Assembly (NCBI RefSeq): GCF_016428975.1 | Contig: NZ_JAELTT010000014.1 | Coordinates: 1-64,000, forward strand | Length of the DNA stretch: 64,000 bases | DNA from: Dyella sp. ASV21 | Lineage (GTDB): Bacteria > Pseudomonadota > Gammaproteobacteria > Xanthomonadales > Rhodanobacteraceae | Direction of reading: 5' to 3' | Part shown: one piece after another, positions 42,210 to 51,530 of the stretch | Layout: the number at the start of each line of letters is the position of its first letter | Numbering within the stretch: the first letter of the stretch is position 1 | The notes under the pieces: generated by a model | Told to the model about the DNA's origin: nothing | Databases searched by the model: none | Seen by the model: only the letters and a program-made list of their open reading frames with translations | Made by a program: the position numbers and the translations under genes

Positions 42210-42530
42210 ATGCCCTGGATCTATCTGACACTCGCCGGCCTGTTCGAAATCGTGTGGGCCGTGGGCTTGAAGTACACCGAAGGTTTCAGTCGCCTGTGGC
42301 CTAGCGTGATCACCGTGTCGGCGATGACGGCCAGCATTATTCTGCTGGCCATGGCGGTGAAGTCGCTGCCTATCGGTACCGCGTATGCGATCTGGACCGG
42401 CATCGGCGCCGTGGGCGCCGTGATTCTCGGCATGGTGTTGTTTGGCGATTCGGCCTCGCCGTTGCGTCTGGCCTGCGTGGGCCTGGTGTTGCTGGGCATG
42501 ATCGGGCTCAAGCTCACCAGCGGAGCGTAA
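42210..42530 (+). CDS. gdx: SMR-family guanidinium exporter (Gdx/SugE)
   Basis: The 106-residue, four-helix protein ([20 protein letters not shown]) has Glu13 and Trp16 in the first helix and [28 protein letters not shown], the SugE/Gdx subtype signature of small multidrug resistance proteins. Gdx proteins export guanidinium in exchange for protons. The guanidine-II riboswitch directly upstream gives strong independent support for this substrate. The ATG at 42210 follows AGAGGAG. Confidence 0.93.
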   Translation: MPWIYLTLAGLFEIVWAVGLKYTEGFSRLWPSVITVSAMTASIILLAMAVKSLPIGTAYAIWTGIGAVGAVILGMVLFGDSASPLRLACVGLVLLGMIGLKLTSGA

Positions 42531-42548
42531 TACCGGTGCCCGAAAACG

Positions 42549-42579
42549 CATCAGCCCCGGAGGCGATCCAGGGCTGATG
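42549..42579 (-). terminator. Terminator of phoU (hairpin shared with the gdx 3' end)
   Basis: CATCAGCCC (42549-42557) and GGGCTGATG (42571-42579) form a 9-bp stem between convergent genes. On the minus strand CGTTTTCG follows, so it best fits the end of the pst-phoU operon. Confidence 0.7.
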
Positions 42580-42599
42580 TGGTCAAACGGGGTGGAGAC

Positions 42600-43334
42600 T
42601 CAGTCGAGCTTGTTGCCCAGCTTGGTCAGTTCCGGGTTGGAGGTGAAATCGCGCTTGGCGCGTTGCGCGGTGAGCGGTTCGCCGTTGACCTGGTACCAGA
42701 TGCTCTCGGCAATATTGGTGGCGTGGTCGCCGATGCGCTCGATGTTCTTGGCCATGAACAGCAGATGCGTGCACGGCGTAATGTTGCGCGGGTCTTCCAT
42801 CATGTAGGTGAGCAACTGGCGGAAGTAGCCGGTATAGGCTTCATCCAGCTCGGCGTCGTCCTTCCATACCTGGTAGGCACGCTCGGCGTCGCGATCACGG
42901 TAGGCGATCAGCACGTCGCGCACTTCCTGCGCAGCCAGTTCAGCCAGGTAACCCAGGCCGCTGGTCGGCGCGATGGGCGCCACCATCGACAGCGGGATGG
43001 AGCGTTTGGCCACGTTGGCGGCGTAGTCGCCGATGCGCTCGATGTCGGCGGCAATGCGCAGCGCGGCGAACACGTTGCGCAGGTCACCGGCGATCGGCGC
43101 GCGCAGCGCCAACAGGCGCACCACGTCGTGGCTGATTTCCTGCTCCAACAGGTCGATGGCGTCGTCGTTGCTCACCACGTGCTGGGCGGCACGCTCATCG
43201 CGGCGGTCGATCACGTCGATGGCTGCTTCCAACTGGCTCACCGCAAGCTCGCCCATGCGGACGATTTCGCCGGTGAGGCGGGTCAGCTCGTCGTCGTAGC
43301 TCTTGATGATGTGTTCTTTGCTGCTGCCGCTCAT
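42600..43334 (-). CDS. phoU: Phosphate signalling regulator PhoU
   Basis: The 244-residue all-helical protein has two PhoU repeats with DIERIGDYAANVAKRS and NIERIGDHATNIAESIWY, the metal-binding E..GD motifs. It damps PhoR-PhoB signalling with PstB. It is the last gene of pstSCAB-phoU. The ATG at 43334 (MSGSSKEHIIK) is chosen; the frame extends to 43373 without homology. Confidence 0.96.
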   Translation of the reverse strand: MSGSSKEHIIKSYDDELTRLTGEIVRMGELAVSQLEAAIDVIDRRDERAAQHVVSNDDAIDLLEQEISHDVVRLLALRAPIAGDLRNVFAALRIAADIERIGDYAANVAKRSIPLSMVAPIAPTSGLGYLAELAAQEVRDVLIAYRDRDAERAYQVWKDDAELDEAYTGYFRQLLTYMMEDPRNITPCTHLLFMAKNIERIGDHATNIAESIWYQVNGEPLTAQRAKRDFTSNPELTKLGNKLD

Positions 43335-43377
43335 GTGGATTCTCTGTTGAGTCCGGTAGGGAAGGTGAGGCACGTTG

Positions 43378-43420
43378 GCCCCTCACCCCAACCCTCCTTC
43401 CCAAAGGGAGGAGGGGGCAA
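43378..43420. repeat. CCCTCACCCCAACCCTC-type repeat between pstB and phoU
   Basis: CCCCTCACCCCAACCCTCC followed by CCTTCCC-AAA-GGGAGGAGG is an imperfect palindrome of a kind found many times in proteobacterial intergenic DNA. Its copy number in this genome cannot be seen here. Confidence 0.5.
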
Positions 43421-43425
43421 GTCGA

Positions 43426-44241
43426 TTAACCAAAGCGACCGGTAATGTAGTCTTCGGTCTGCTTCTTGCCCGGCTTGGTGAAGATCTGCTCGGTGCGATC
43501 GAACTCGATCAGCTCGCCCAGGTACATAAAGGCCGTGAGGTCCGAACAGCGGGCGGCCTGCTGCATGTTGTGCGTCACGATGACGATGGTGTACTGGCTC
43601 TTGAGCTCTTCCACCAACTGCTCGATGCGGCCGGTGGCGATGGGGTCCAGCGCGGAGGTGGGCTCATCCAGCAGCAGCACCTCGGGCTTGAGGGCGATGC
43701 CGCGGGCAATACACAGGCGCTGCTGCTGACCACCGGAAAGGCCCAGCGCGCTCTGCTTGAGCTTGTCCTTCACTTCGTCCCACAGGGCGGCGCTGCGCAG
43801 CGCCTGCTCCACACGGATATCCATGTCGGCACGCGAGAGCTTTTCGTGATGGCGGATGCCGTAGGCCACGTTCTCGAAGATGGTCATCGGGAACGGCACC
43901 GGTTTCTGGAACACCATGCCCACCTTGCTGCGCAGGCGATTCATGGAGTAGCTCGTGTCGAGAATGTTCTCGCCGTCGAGCACGATCTCGCCCTTGGCTT
44001 CCAGCTTGGGGTAGATCGCATAGATACGGTTGAAGATACGCAGCAGGGTGGACTTGCCGCAGCCGGAGGGTCCGATGATGGCCGTGACCTTCTTCTCCGG
44101 GATATCCATGTTGATGCCTTTCAGCGCATGGAACCCGTTGTAGTAGAAGTGCAGGTCGCGCACCTTCAGCTTGGTGGGCGCGATCGGCGCAGGCGAGGCC
44201 GCGGACTGCGGATGGATGCCGGCGGCGGCGGACTCAGTCAT
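43426..44241 (-). CDS. pstB: Phosphate ABC transporter ATP-binding protein
   Basis: The 271-residue ATPase has Walker [10 protein letters not shown], signature [16 protein letters not shown], Walker [13 protein letters not shown] and the H-loop THNMQQA. It powers the PstCA channel. A Ser/Ala/Pro-rich extension of ~20 residues precedes the domain. Its start overlaps the pstA stop by eight bases. Confidence 0.97.
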   Translation of the reverse strand: MTESAAAGIHPQSAASPAPIAPTKLKVRDLHFYYNGFHALKGINMDIPEKKVTAIIGPSGCGKSTLLRIFNRIYAIYPKLEAKGEIVLDGENILDTSYSMNRLRSKVGMVFQKPVPFPMTIFENVAYGIRHHEKLSRADMDIRVEQALRSAALWDEVKDKLKQSALGLSGGQQQRLCIARGIALKPEVLLLDEPTSALDPIATGRIEQLVEELKSQYTIVIVTHNMQQAARCSDLTAFMYLGELIEFDRTEQIFTKPGKKQTEDYITGRFG

Positions 44242-45109
44242 GGGACACCTTGTTGCGAGAAAGGACCAGGCGGGACGAAAGGCTCAGCAGCAGCACGAAC
44301 ATGGTCAGCACGAAGGCGCCCGCCCAGGCGATGGCATGCATGGCTTCGCCCGGATCGTTCGCGTACTGGTAGATCACCTGCGGCAGGCTGGACATCTTGT
44401 CCGAGGGGTTGAAGGTCAGATAGTTGTTGCCGAAGGCGGTGAACAGCAGCGGGGCGGTTTCACCGCTGATACGCGCCAGCGCCAGCAGCACACCGGTGAT
44501 GATGCCCGAGCGCGCCGCGCGTATCAGGATCTGCGTGGTGAGCTTCCACTGGGGAATGCCGAGCGACAACGCTGCCTCGCGCAAGGTAGAGGGCACCAGG
44601 CGCAGCATTTCGTCGGAGGTGCGCACGATCACCGGCAGTGCGATCAACGCCAGCGCCACGCCGCCGGCCCAGCCGGAGAAGGTGGTGGAGCCGCCGGTGA
44701 GTGCGGTGGTCGGCAACACCACGATGGTGTAGACGAACAGGCCCAGTACGATCGACGGTGCCGACAGCAGAATGTCATTGAGAAAGCGGATCGACTCGCC
44801 GAGCTTGGTGCCCTTGGCGTACTCGGCCAGCCAGGTGCCGGCCAGCACGCCAATCGGCGTGGCGATGAGGATGCCAATGGTGTTGACGAGGAGGCTGCCC
44901 ACCATGGCGTTGAGCAAGCCGCCGTCCTCGCCGTAGGCGGTGATCTTGGTGAACAGCTTGGGCTGCAGCGCGCTGATGCCTTGGCGCAGCGTTTCCCACA
45001 GGATCCAGGCCAGGAAGATCAGGCCGATCACCGTGGCCAGCATGCTCATGCCCAGCGCCAGCACGTTGGTGATGCGGCGACGGGTGTACAGGAAGCTGTT
45101 GGTGGCCAT
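44234..45109 (-). CDS. pstA: Phosphate ABC transporter permease PstA
   Basis: The 291-residue permease has about six membrane helices and the EAA-type loop ([50 protein letters not shown]). It forms the channel with PstC. Its ATG overlaps the pstC stop codon by one base. Confidence 0.96.
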   Translation of the reverse strand: MATNSFLYTRRRITNVLALGMSMLATVIGLIFLAWILWETLRQGISALQPKLFTKITAYGEDGGLLNAMVGSLLVNTIGILIATPIGVLAGTWLAEYAKGTKLGESIRFLNDILLSAPSIVLGLFVYTIVVLPTTALTGGSTTFSGWAGGVALALIALPVIVRTSDEMLRLVPSTLREAALSLGIPQWKLTTQILIRAARSGIITGVLLALARISGETAPLLFTAFGNNYLTFNPSDKMSSLPQVIYQYANDPGEAMHAIAWAGAFVLTMFVLLLSLSSRLVLSRNKVSHD

Positions 45110-46128
45110 CAGCGACCCTCCTTATGAGCCATCTGGCGCAGCATCCAGCGGGCAATCAGCAAGACGAAGAAGGTCACCACGAACAGCAGGAAGGCCAGCG
45201 CCATCAGCGTGGACTTCTGCAGGCCGGCGGCCTCGCTGAACTGGTTGGCGATGGTCGAGGCGATCGAGGCGCCCGGGTCGAGGATCGAGGGCGACAGCTT
45301 CATCGCGTTGCCCAGCACGAAGGTCACCGCCATGGTTTCGCCCAGTGCGCGACCCAGCCCCAGGAAGATGCCGCCGATCACCGCCGAGCGGGTATACGGC
45401 AGCACGATGTCCCAGGACACTTCCCAGGTGCTGGAACCCAGCGCATACGCCGATTCCTTCAGGCGCGAGGGCACCGTCTGGAACACTTCGCGCATCACCG
45501 AGGAAATGAACGGGATGATCATTACCGCCAGCACGATGCCTGCGGTGAGCACGCTGGCGCCGAACGGATACTCGCTGCCAAACAGCTTGCCCACGAAGGG
45601 CACATGCTGGGCCACCCAGGAGAGCTTGCCGTCGTCAGGCTTGTCGCCCAGGTAATTGGTCAGCCAGGGCTTGATGTGGTCGGCGAAGAAGGGCGCGAAG
45701 ATAAACAGGCCCCACATGCCGTAAATGATCGAAGGGATGCCGGCGAGCAGCTCGATGGCCGAGGCCACGGGCGTGCGCAGCCACGGCGGCGCCACTTCGG
45801 AGAGATACAGGGCGATGCCGAAACTCACCGGCACCGCGATCAGCAGGGCGATCACCGAGGTGACGATGGTGCCGTAGACGGGAACCAACGCGCCGTAGGT
45901 GTCAGTGCTGGGGTCCCATGCGTCGCTGACCAGGAAATGCCAGCCGAACGTGCCGAAAGCATGCCGGCCACCCCATAGGGTGGCGCCGGCGGCACCTAGC
46001 AGGCAGGCCAGCACAAGCAGGGCGCAGCCCTTGAGTACCCATCCGAACACGCGGTCGTGCCGGGCGTCGCGATGGGCGCGGGCTTCCTGAACCACGGTCG
46101 AGGCGACGGCGCCTACATTCGCTTGCAT
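45109..46128 (-). CDS. pstC: Phosphate ABC transporter permease PstC
   Basis: The 339-residue permease starts MQANVGAVASTVVQEARAHR, followed by about six helices and the loop [55 protein letters not shown]. It has a large periplasmic segment (residues ~60-140) common to PstC. It follows pstS after a hairpin. Confidence 0.95.
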   Translation of the reverse strand: MQANVGAVASTVVQEARAHRDARHDRVFGWVLKGCALLVLACLLGAAGATLWGGRHAFGTFGWHFLVSDAWDPSTDTYGALVPVYGTIVTSVIALLIAVPVSFGIALYLSEVAPPWLRTPVASAIELLAGIPSIIYGMWGLFIFAPFFADHIKPWLTNYLGDKPDDGKLSWVAQHVPFVGKLFGSEYPFGASVLTAGIVLAVMIIPFISSVMREVFQTVPSRLKESAYALGSSTWEVSWDIVLPYTRSAVIGGIFLGLGRALGETMAVTFVLGNAMKLSPSILDPGASIASTIANQFSEAAGLQKSTLMALAFLLFVVTFFVLLIARWMLRQMAHKEGR

Positions 46129-46221
46129 GTGCAGAGGTTTCCTCAGCGGTCTGCCCCGGTTGGCCTGCGAGCCTTGCCGGATCGTTGGACGATGCGCCGG
46201 TTGGCGGCGCCTTTCAACAAC

Positions 46222-46249
46222 AGGCCGCCCGAGGTGAGTCGGGCGGCCT
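46222..46249 (-). terminator. Intercistronic hairpin between pstS and pstC
   Basis: AGGCCGCCCGA (46222-46232) and TCGGGCGGCCT (46239-46249) form an 11-bp stem in the 193-base pstS-pstC gap. There is no T-run. Such hairpins often stabilise the abundant pstS message or cause partial termination. Confidence 0.6.
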
Positions 46250-46321
46250 ATGCCGTGCCATCAAGCCTTCAGGTTAAGCCCCGCGGATTGCCGTTCCGTG
46301 ACCGGCGCAGGGCGATGACCC

Positions 46322-47356
46322 TTAGTGCTTGTATTCGGTGCTCCAGTAAGCCTCGATCTTCTTGACCAGGCTGTCGGGCAGCGCGACATAGTCGAGCGAG
46401 GCGGCGTCCTTCTGGCCGTTCTCCAGCGCCCACTTGAAGAATTCGAAGGCCACCTTGGTGTGCTCGGCGTTCTTCGGCTTCTTGTACATCACCACCCAGG
46501 TGGTAGCGGTGATCGGCCATGCCTGCGCACCGGAGGCGTTGGTCATGATCACGTTGAAGTCCTTGGCGCTGGTCCAGTCCGCGGTAGCGGCGGCGGCGGC
46601 AAAGGCTTCGGCGCTCGGTGCCACGACCTGGCCAGCGGCGTTCTTGAGGTCCACCCAGCTGATCTTGTTCTTCACGGCATAGGCGTATTCGACGTAGCCG
46701 ATCGAACCGATGATCTGCTTGACGTACTGCGACACGCCCTCGTTGCCCTTGCCGCCCACGCCGGTCGGCCATTCAACGGCGGTACCGAACTTGACCTTGG
46801 TCGCCCACTCGTTGCTGACCTTGGACAGGTAGTTGGTGAAGTTGAACGAGGTGCCCGAACCATCCGAGCGATGCACGACGGTGATCTTCTTGGCCGGCAG
46901 ATTCACGCCAGCGTTCATCGCGGCGATCTTGGGGTCGTTCCACATGGTGATCTTGCCGAGGAAGATATCGGCCAGGGTGGAACCGTCCAGCTTGATCTGG
47001 CCGGCTTCGACGCCCGGGATGTTCACCACCGGCACGATGCCGCCCACCACCACCGGGAACTGGCCCAGGCCGTACTGCGCCAGGTCTTCAGCCTTCACCG
47101 GAGCATCGGTCGCGCCGAAGTCGATGGTGCCTTCCTTGATCTGTGCCACGCCGGCGCCCGAGCCCACCGACTGGTAGTTGAGTTTGTTGCCGGTCTTCTC
47201 GGCATAGCCCGCGGACCACTTGGAGAGCACCGGGTAGACGAAGCTCGAACCGGCGCCGGTGATGTCGGTGGCATGCGCGGCCATGCCGAACAGCGAAGCC
47301 GCAGCAAACACAGCGGTCGTGCCGATGCGGGACAGATACTTGGTTGAGGTCAACAC
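46322..47356 (-). CDS. pstS: Periplasmic phosphate-binding protein PstS
   Basis: The 344-residue protein starts at the GTG at 47356 (after AAGGAGCAACC). The signal peptide ends near AHA. Phosphate-site motifs are ITGAGSSFVYPVLSKWS, SVGSGAGVAQI, VHRSDGSGTSFNFTNYLS and FGATDAPV. It heads pstS-pstC-pstA-pstB-phoU and is preceded by Pho-box-like half-sites (47451-47481). Confidence 0.96.
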   Translation of the reverse strand: MLTSTKYLSRIGTTAVFAAASLFGMAAHATDITGAGSSFVYPVLSKWSAGYAEKTGNKLNYQSVGSGAGVAQIKEGTIDFGATDAPVKAEDLAQYGLGQFPVVVGGIVPVVNIPGVEAGQIKLDGSTLADIFLGKITMWNDPKIAAMNAGVNLPAKKITVVHRSDGSGTSFNFTNYLSKVSNEWATKVKFGTAVEWPTGVGGKGNEGVSQYVKQIIGSIGYVEYAYAVKNKISWVDLKNAAGQVVAPSAEAFAAAAATADWTSAKDFNVIMTNASGAQAWPITATTWVVMYKKPKNAEHTKVAFEFFKWALENGQKDAASLDYVALPDSLVKKIEAYWSTEYKH

Positions 47357-47450
47357 GGTTGCTCCTTAGCGAATAAGGGTCTCGGGGGATTCCCGCCCGG
47401 CGCTATTTCATGCGTTCCGTGTTGCAATGAAATGAGTTCAATGTTTCATC

Positions 47451-47481
47451 CATATGACAGTTTCGGTGTGACTGTCATATG
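47451..47481 (-). promoter_or_regulatory. Inverted Pho-box-like half-sites before pstS
   Basis: CATATGACAGT (47451-47461) and ACTGTCATATG (47471-47481) are a perfect 11-bp inverted repeat around 9 bases. Each arm contains CTGTCAT, the first half of a Pho box. Downstream of each, at an 11-base step, only weak matches to a second direct half are seen. The site lies 95-125 bases before pstS, where PhoB would be expected to act. Confidence 0.6.
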
Positions 47482-47542
47482 CCGCTGATAAAAAAGGCAT
47501 TAAATATGCCGCATCAGCGAAATGTCATAGAGGCTGCGGCCT

Positions 47543-48202
47543 TTACAGCGATTCAACGCCCATCTGTTCGCGCTCGAACACTTCCAGGCGACGCCAGCGA
47601 TTGACGATGGTGCAGAACAGCTCCGCCGTGCGCTCGGCATCATAGATCGCCGAATGTGCTTCCCGCGTGTCGAAGGGGATGCCTGCGGCCTGTACTGCCT
47701 TGCTCAATACGGTCTGGCCAAAGGCCAGGCCGCTCAGCGTGGCCGTGTCGAAGCAGCTGAAGGGGTGGAACGGGTTGCGCTTGTGACCACAACGGCGCAC
47801 AGCCGCATTGAGAAAGCCAAGGTCGAACGCGGCGTTGTGCCCTACCAGGATGGCGCGCTGGCAATCCATGTCGCGCATGGCGTCGCGGATGGGCTTGAAC
47901 ACGTGATCCAGCGCCACACGCTCGTCCAGTGCGCCGCGCAGCGGGTTGTCAGGGTCGATGCCGGTGACCTCCAGCGCGCGCGGGTCGATGTTGGCCCCGG
48001 GGAAGGGGTGTACGTGGGCCGCCACCGCCGGCATCGGCTGCAGATAGCCCTCGGGCGTCATCTGCAGCACGACGGCGGCGATCTCGAGAAGGGCGTCGCG
48101 CTCGGCGTCGAAGCCGCCGGTTTCCACGTCCACCACCACCGGCAGGAAGCCGCGAAACCGATCCGCCATGCGGTCTGCCATGCTGTTGCGTAGGTTTTCC
48201 AT
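47543..48202 (-). CDS. rnt: Ribonuclease T
   Basis: The 219-residue DEDD exonuclease has motif [12 protein letters not shown], motif [18 protein letters not shown] and motif [17 protein letters not shown]. It matures tRNA and rRNA 3' ends. Its N-terminus ([21 protein letters not shown]) is as in other family members. It precedes pstS on the same strand but has a 186-base gap with the Pho-type site, so it is probably a separate unit. Confidence 0.95.
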   Translation of the reverse strand: MENLRNSMADRMADRFRGFLPVVVDVETGGFDAERDALLEIAAVVLQMTPEGYLQPMPAVAAHVHPFPGANIDPRALEVTGIDPDNPLRGALDERVALDHVFKPIRDAMRDMDCQRAILVGHNAAFDLGFLNAAVRRCGHKRNPFHPFSCFDTATLSGLAFGQTVLSKAVQAAGIPFDTREAHSAIYDAERTAELFCTIVNRWRRLEVFEREQMGVESL

Positions 48203-48296
48203 GCCTAAAGCATATCAGCCGGCCCCGTCCCGGCGCCTGCGCCACGTTCCCTCTGACATGTCGGTTTAAGGACGTGCGTGGCCGCATGTCTTCGTT

Positions 48297-48318
48297 TTGT
48301 CACATAACGGGCACATAA
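48297..48318 (+). promoter_or_regulatory. Pho-box-like direct repeat before the coiled-coil porin
   Basis: TTGTCACATAA and CGGGCACATAA are two 11-base steps in direct order (48297-48307 and 48308-48318). The consensus half is CTGTCATAWAW or CTGTCACATAA; each half matches at about five of seven key bases and in the ACATAA tail. It lies 112 bases before the porin start. Confidence 0.5.
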
Positions 48319-48429
48319 CGGTAAACGCGCAAGCCCATCCTGCGCACCGATCGTGCTTGGGCAGCCGGAGATCGAAGGGGATCAAAGGGGGCGGTCCAAG
48401 TGAATCCTACCTACATGCGGAGAATATCC

Positions 48430-50049
48430 ATGCGTTCCAAGATGCTCGCGGTAGCTGTCGCTGCCGCATTGGGCGTTACCAGCTTCCACGTTGTCGCCGA
48501 TCCGGCGCCGGCGAAGTCGTCCTCGCAGAGCACCAACCAGTCCACGCAGTCCGCCGAAATCGAGGCGCTGAAGGCCCAGTTGCAGGCCCTTCAGGCGAAG
48601 GTCGTCGAACTGGAGCAGCGCACGGACGCGCAGTCTGACATCAACGTTTCCACTGGCCAGGCCGTGGAGCAGGTGCAGAAGCAGGTAGCCGCGACCGACA
48701 CGCAGATGAAGAAGTCGGCGGACAAGCTGTCCTACAAGGGCGTGAACATCACGCTCGGTGGCTTCCTCGCGGCCGAATCGATCTACCGCTCGGCTCAGGA
48801 AGGCGCGGATATCGCCTCGAACTACAGCGCCATCCCGTTCAAGAACGTGCAGACGGCGCACATGGACGAGTTCCGCATGAGCGCTCGCCAGAGCCGCCTC
48901 TCGGCCCTCGTGCAGGGTGACGTGGATCCGAACACGCACCTGGCCGGCTACGTCGAGATGGACTTCCTGGGTGGCGCCCAGACCGCGAACTCGAACGAGA
49001 GCAACTCGTTCAATCCGCGCATGCGCAACGTCTACATGACGGCCGATTGGGACAACTCGGGCCTGCACCTGCTGGCCGGCCAGAACTGGTCGCTGCTGAC
49101 GCTCAACAGCAAGGGCATCACCCCGCGCACCGAGCTGACCCCGCCGCAGATCGACGCACAGTACATCCCGGGCTTCACCTGGGCCCGTCAGGACCAGATC
49201 CGCTTGGTCAAGGACTGGGACAAGACCTACTGGCTGGGTATCTCGCTGGAAAATCCGCAGACCACCTTCTACACCAGCCCGAACCAGGCCAAGGCTCCGG
49301 TTCAGCAGCAGGCTTACAACATCACCGCAGGCTCGGGCTTCGACTCGGCTAACACCCTGTCGCTCAATCACATCCCCGATGTGATCGTGAAGTTCGCCGC
49401 CGATCCGGGTTACGGTCATTACGAAGTGTTCGGTCTCGCCCGTTCCTTCTACAACCGCTACAGCAACCAGAACCACGACACGTGGGGCGGTGGCTGGGGT
49501 CTGGGCATGGTCCTGCCGCTTATCGACAAGACCCTCGACTGGCAGTTCTCGGGCATGTCCGGCAAGGGCATCGGCCGCTACGGCAGCGCCCAGCTCTCTG
49601 ACGTGACCTTCAGCCCGAACGGCAGCCTGTCGCCGATCAAGGAAACCATGATCCTGAGCGGCCTGACCTGGCACGCCAGCTCCGACGTCGACGTCTATCT
49701 GTTCGGTGGCCGCGAAGGCGCCAGCAAGAAGGACTTCAACTACGGCACGGCCGCCGGCAACATCGCGCTCGGCTACGGCAACCCGGCTTACAACAACAGC
49801 GGCTGCGACGTCGCCGGTGGCACCTGCGTGGGCAACGCCAAGGACATCTGGCAGGGCACCGCTGGTTTCTGGTGGAAGTTCTACCAGGGCAAGTTCGGCA
49901 AGATGCAGTTCGGTGCGCAGTACTCGCACACCGAGAAGGAGGCATTCGCCGGCCAGGGCTTCGTCAACGGTTTGCTGGTCAACGGCGCGGCTTCGCCGAA
50001 GGCCAAGGAAGATATGTTCTTCACCTCTTTCCGCTACTACCCGTTCTAA
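48430..50049 (+). CDS. Coiled-coil porin (outer membrane channel, DcaP-like)
   Basis: From the ATG at 48430 (MRSKMLAVAVAAALGVTSFH) it is 539 residues with a signal peptide and a Ser/Gln-rich segment. A coiled coil (about 42-85, EIEALKAQLQALQAKVVELEQR) is followed by a long beta-barrel and the C-terminal Phe of outer membrane proteins (FRYYPF). The N-terminal coil suggests a trimer, as in DcaP-like porins. Substrate is unknown; a Pho-box-like repeat upstream and the neighbouring pst operon hint at phosphate control. Earlier in-frame ATGs (48400, 48415) precede GGAG and are not preferred. Confidence 0.88.
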   Translation: MRSKMLAVAVAAALGVTSFHVVADPAPAKSSSQSTNQSTQSAEIEALKAQLQALQAKVVELEQRTDAQSDINVSTGQAVEQVQKQVAATDTQMKKSADKLSYKGVNITLGGFLAAESIYRSAQEGADIASNYSAIPFKNVQTAHMDEFRMSARQSRLSALVQGDVDPNTHLAGYVEMDFLGGAQTANSNESNSFNPRMRNVYMTADWDNSGLHLLAGQNWSLLTLNSKGITPRTELTPPQIDAQYIPGFTWARQDQIRLVKDWDKTYWLGISLENPQTTFYTSPNQAKAPVQQQAYNITAGSGFDSANTLSLNHIPDVIVKFAADPGYGHYEVFGLARSFYNRYSNQNHDTWGGGWGLGMVLPLIDKTLDWQFSGMSGKGIGRYGSAQLSDVTFSPNGSLSPIKETMILSGLTWHASSDVDVYLFGGREGASKKDFNYGTAAGNIALGYGNPAYNNSGCDVAGGTCVGNAKDIWQGTAGFWWKFYQGKFGKMQFGAQYSHTEKEAFAGQGFVNGLLVNGAASPKAKEDMFFTSFRYYPF

Positions 50050-50095
50050 GCGGCGGTACGGCTATCGCAACGGAGTTCGACCCAAGGATGGAGGG

Positions 50096-50126
50096 AAACG
50101 GCGAGCTATGCTCGCCGTTTCTGTTT
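50096..50126 (+). terminator. Terminator of the coiled-coil porin
   Basis: AAACGGCGAG-CTATG-CTCGCCGTTT is a perfect 10-bp stem followed by CTGTTTGT. Confidence 0.88.
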
Positions 50127-50221
50127 GTGCGTGATGGTCTTTGCGCGACACCTTTTCAAAAAGAAGGCTAAACGCGACCTGTCTCGATGCGACGATTTAG
50201 CGTGAGAATTGGCGTAAAGAC

Positions 50222-50249
50222 TTGCGATATATGAGCCATTTCCTATAGC
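50222..50249 (+). promoter_or_regulatory. Promoter of the small secreted protein, close to its start
   Basis: TTGCGA (50222-50227), 16 bases, TATAGC (50244-50249). The ATG at 50258 is only 8 bases after the -10, so transcription would begin at or next to the start codon, giving a leaderless message. Confidence 0.5.
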
Positions 50250-50257
50250 TTGTCGTC

Positions 50258-50623
50258 ATGACTTCGCGTCTTCGTCGTTCCCACTTGGTTGCCGTACTGG
50301 CTTATGTGTTCAGCCTGCTCTTGCTGGTTGGCGCGCCGGTGCGTCTGCCGCCGCCGGTGGCGGACCAGGGTGGGGCGCACGTGGCAGCGCTGGTAATGGC
50401 TGCGGATGATGTGCAGGGCGATGTCGCCAGCGACTCCCTGGACACGTCCTCCAGCGACACGCACGAAGACAACAGCGGCAACGGCAACCTGGATGACATC
50501 ATCCACTTGCCCGATATCGTGGGCCTGTGGGCTTCCTTGCCCTCGCAGCGCCCCGCTGATGGCCCCTACGACGTGGGCCACCACAACCCCGGCCGTTTGC
50601 TGCGCCCCCCTGAAGCAGCCTGA
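50258..50623 (+). CDS. Small exported protein of unknown function
   Basis: The 121-residue ORF has an N-terminal hydrophobic segment (MTSRLRRSHLVAVLAYVFSLLLLVGAP), then an acidic, Ser/Asp-rich stretch (AADDVQGDVASDSLDTSSSDTHEDNSGNGN) and LPDIVGLWASLPSQRP. There is no recognised domain. Coding is supported by the signal-like start and an upstream promoter at a fixed position; no SD is visible. It lies 212 bases before the carbonic anhydrase-SulP pair. It could be an anchored or processed peptide. Confidence 0.55.
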   Translation: MTSRLRRSHLVAVLAYVFSLLLLVGAPVRLPPPVADQGGAHVAALVMAADDVQGDVASDSLDTSSSDTHEDNSGNGNLDDIIHLPDIVGLWASLPSQRPADGPYDVGHHNPGRLLRPPEAA

Positions 50624-50835
50624 TCCCCGTCGCTGAGGCGACTTGTACCTGGCTCGGCGTGCGCGTTCGCGTGTGCCGGGCGCACGGTGCGCTGGCTTGT
50701 ACTCGTTCGATGCGCGCCCCCTTGGTGTGGGTGTGATCGACGACGGCCGTCATTTCTCATTTATTCCATCGACGTTCCTCGGGACGCGCTTGTTGCGCGC
50801 CGACGTCGTGATCCCGTATTGCCTGGAGTTACCCC

Positions 50836-51519
50836 ATGAAGCGTTTGATCGAAGGTTTCGAGCAGTTCCGTAACGATGTATTCCCCGCACAGCGCGACCT
50901 GTTCAAGAAGCTGGCCTCCGGCCAGAGTCCCAGCACCATGTTCATCACCTGCGCCGATTCGCGCGTGATGCCCGAGATGATGTTCTCCACCCAGCCGGGC
51001 GAACTGTTCGTTTACCGCAATATCGGCAACATCGTGCCGCCGTATGCTCAACACGTCAGCGGCGTGGTGGCCGCCATCGAGTACGCCGTGAAAGTGCTGA
51101 AGGTTCGTCACATCGTGATCTGCGGTCATTCCGATTGCGGTGCCATGAAGGCGCTGCAACACCCGGAGCTGGTACAGGACATGCCGTCGGTGGCCGCGTG
51201 GATGAAGCACGCCGATGTGGCGCGCTACGTGGTGCAGCAGAATGGCCCGGGCCTGCAAGGGCTCGCCGGGCTGCGCAGCCTTACCGAGGAGAACGTGGTG
51301 GGCCAGTTGGAGAACCTGCGTACCTTGCCGGCGGTGGCCGCGGCGCTCGCCAGTGGCCAACTCAGCATCCATGGCTGGGTGTATGACATCGAGCATGCCG
51401 AGCTGAAGGCGTTCGATGCGCCGCAGGGTCGCTTCGTACAGATCGAGCCGGGCAAGGGCCATGTGCCGGAGGCGACGCCGCACGCGCGCTTTTCGATGCC
51501 TGCGGCTTCGGCGGCTTAA
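50836..51519 (+). CDS. Beta-carbonic anhydrase, cytoplasmic type
   Basis: The 227-residue enzyme has zinc ligands Cys39 (TCADSRVMPE, with Asp41-Arg43), His98 and Cys101 (CGHSDCGAMKAL), and RNIGNIVPPY. There is no signal peptide. It interconverts CO2 and bicarbonate. It sits 11 bases before a SulP-type transporter start, an arrangement typical of bicarbonate uptake or supply modules. Confidence 0.93.
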   Translation: MKRLIEGFEQFRNDVFPAQRDLFKKLASGQSPSTMFITCADSRVMPEMMFSTQPGELFVYRNIGNIVPPYAQHVSGVVAAIEYAVKVLKVRHIVICGHSDCGAMKALQHPELVQDMPSVAAWMKHADVARYVVQQNGPGLQGLAGLRSLTEENVVGQLENLRTLPAVAAALASGQLSIHGWVYDIEHAELKAFDAPQGRFVQIEPGKGHVPEATPHARFSMPAASAA

Positions 51520-51530
51520 GGACGGCCGCC

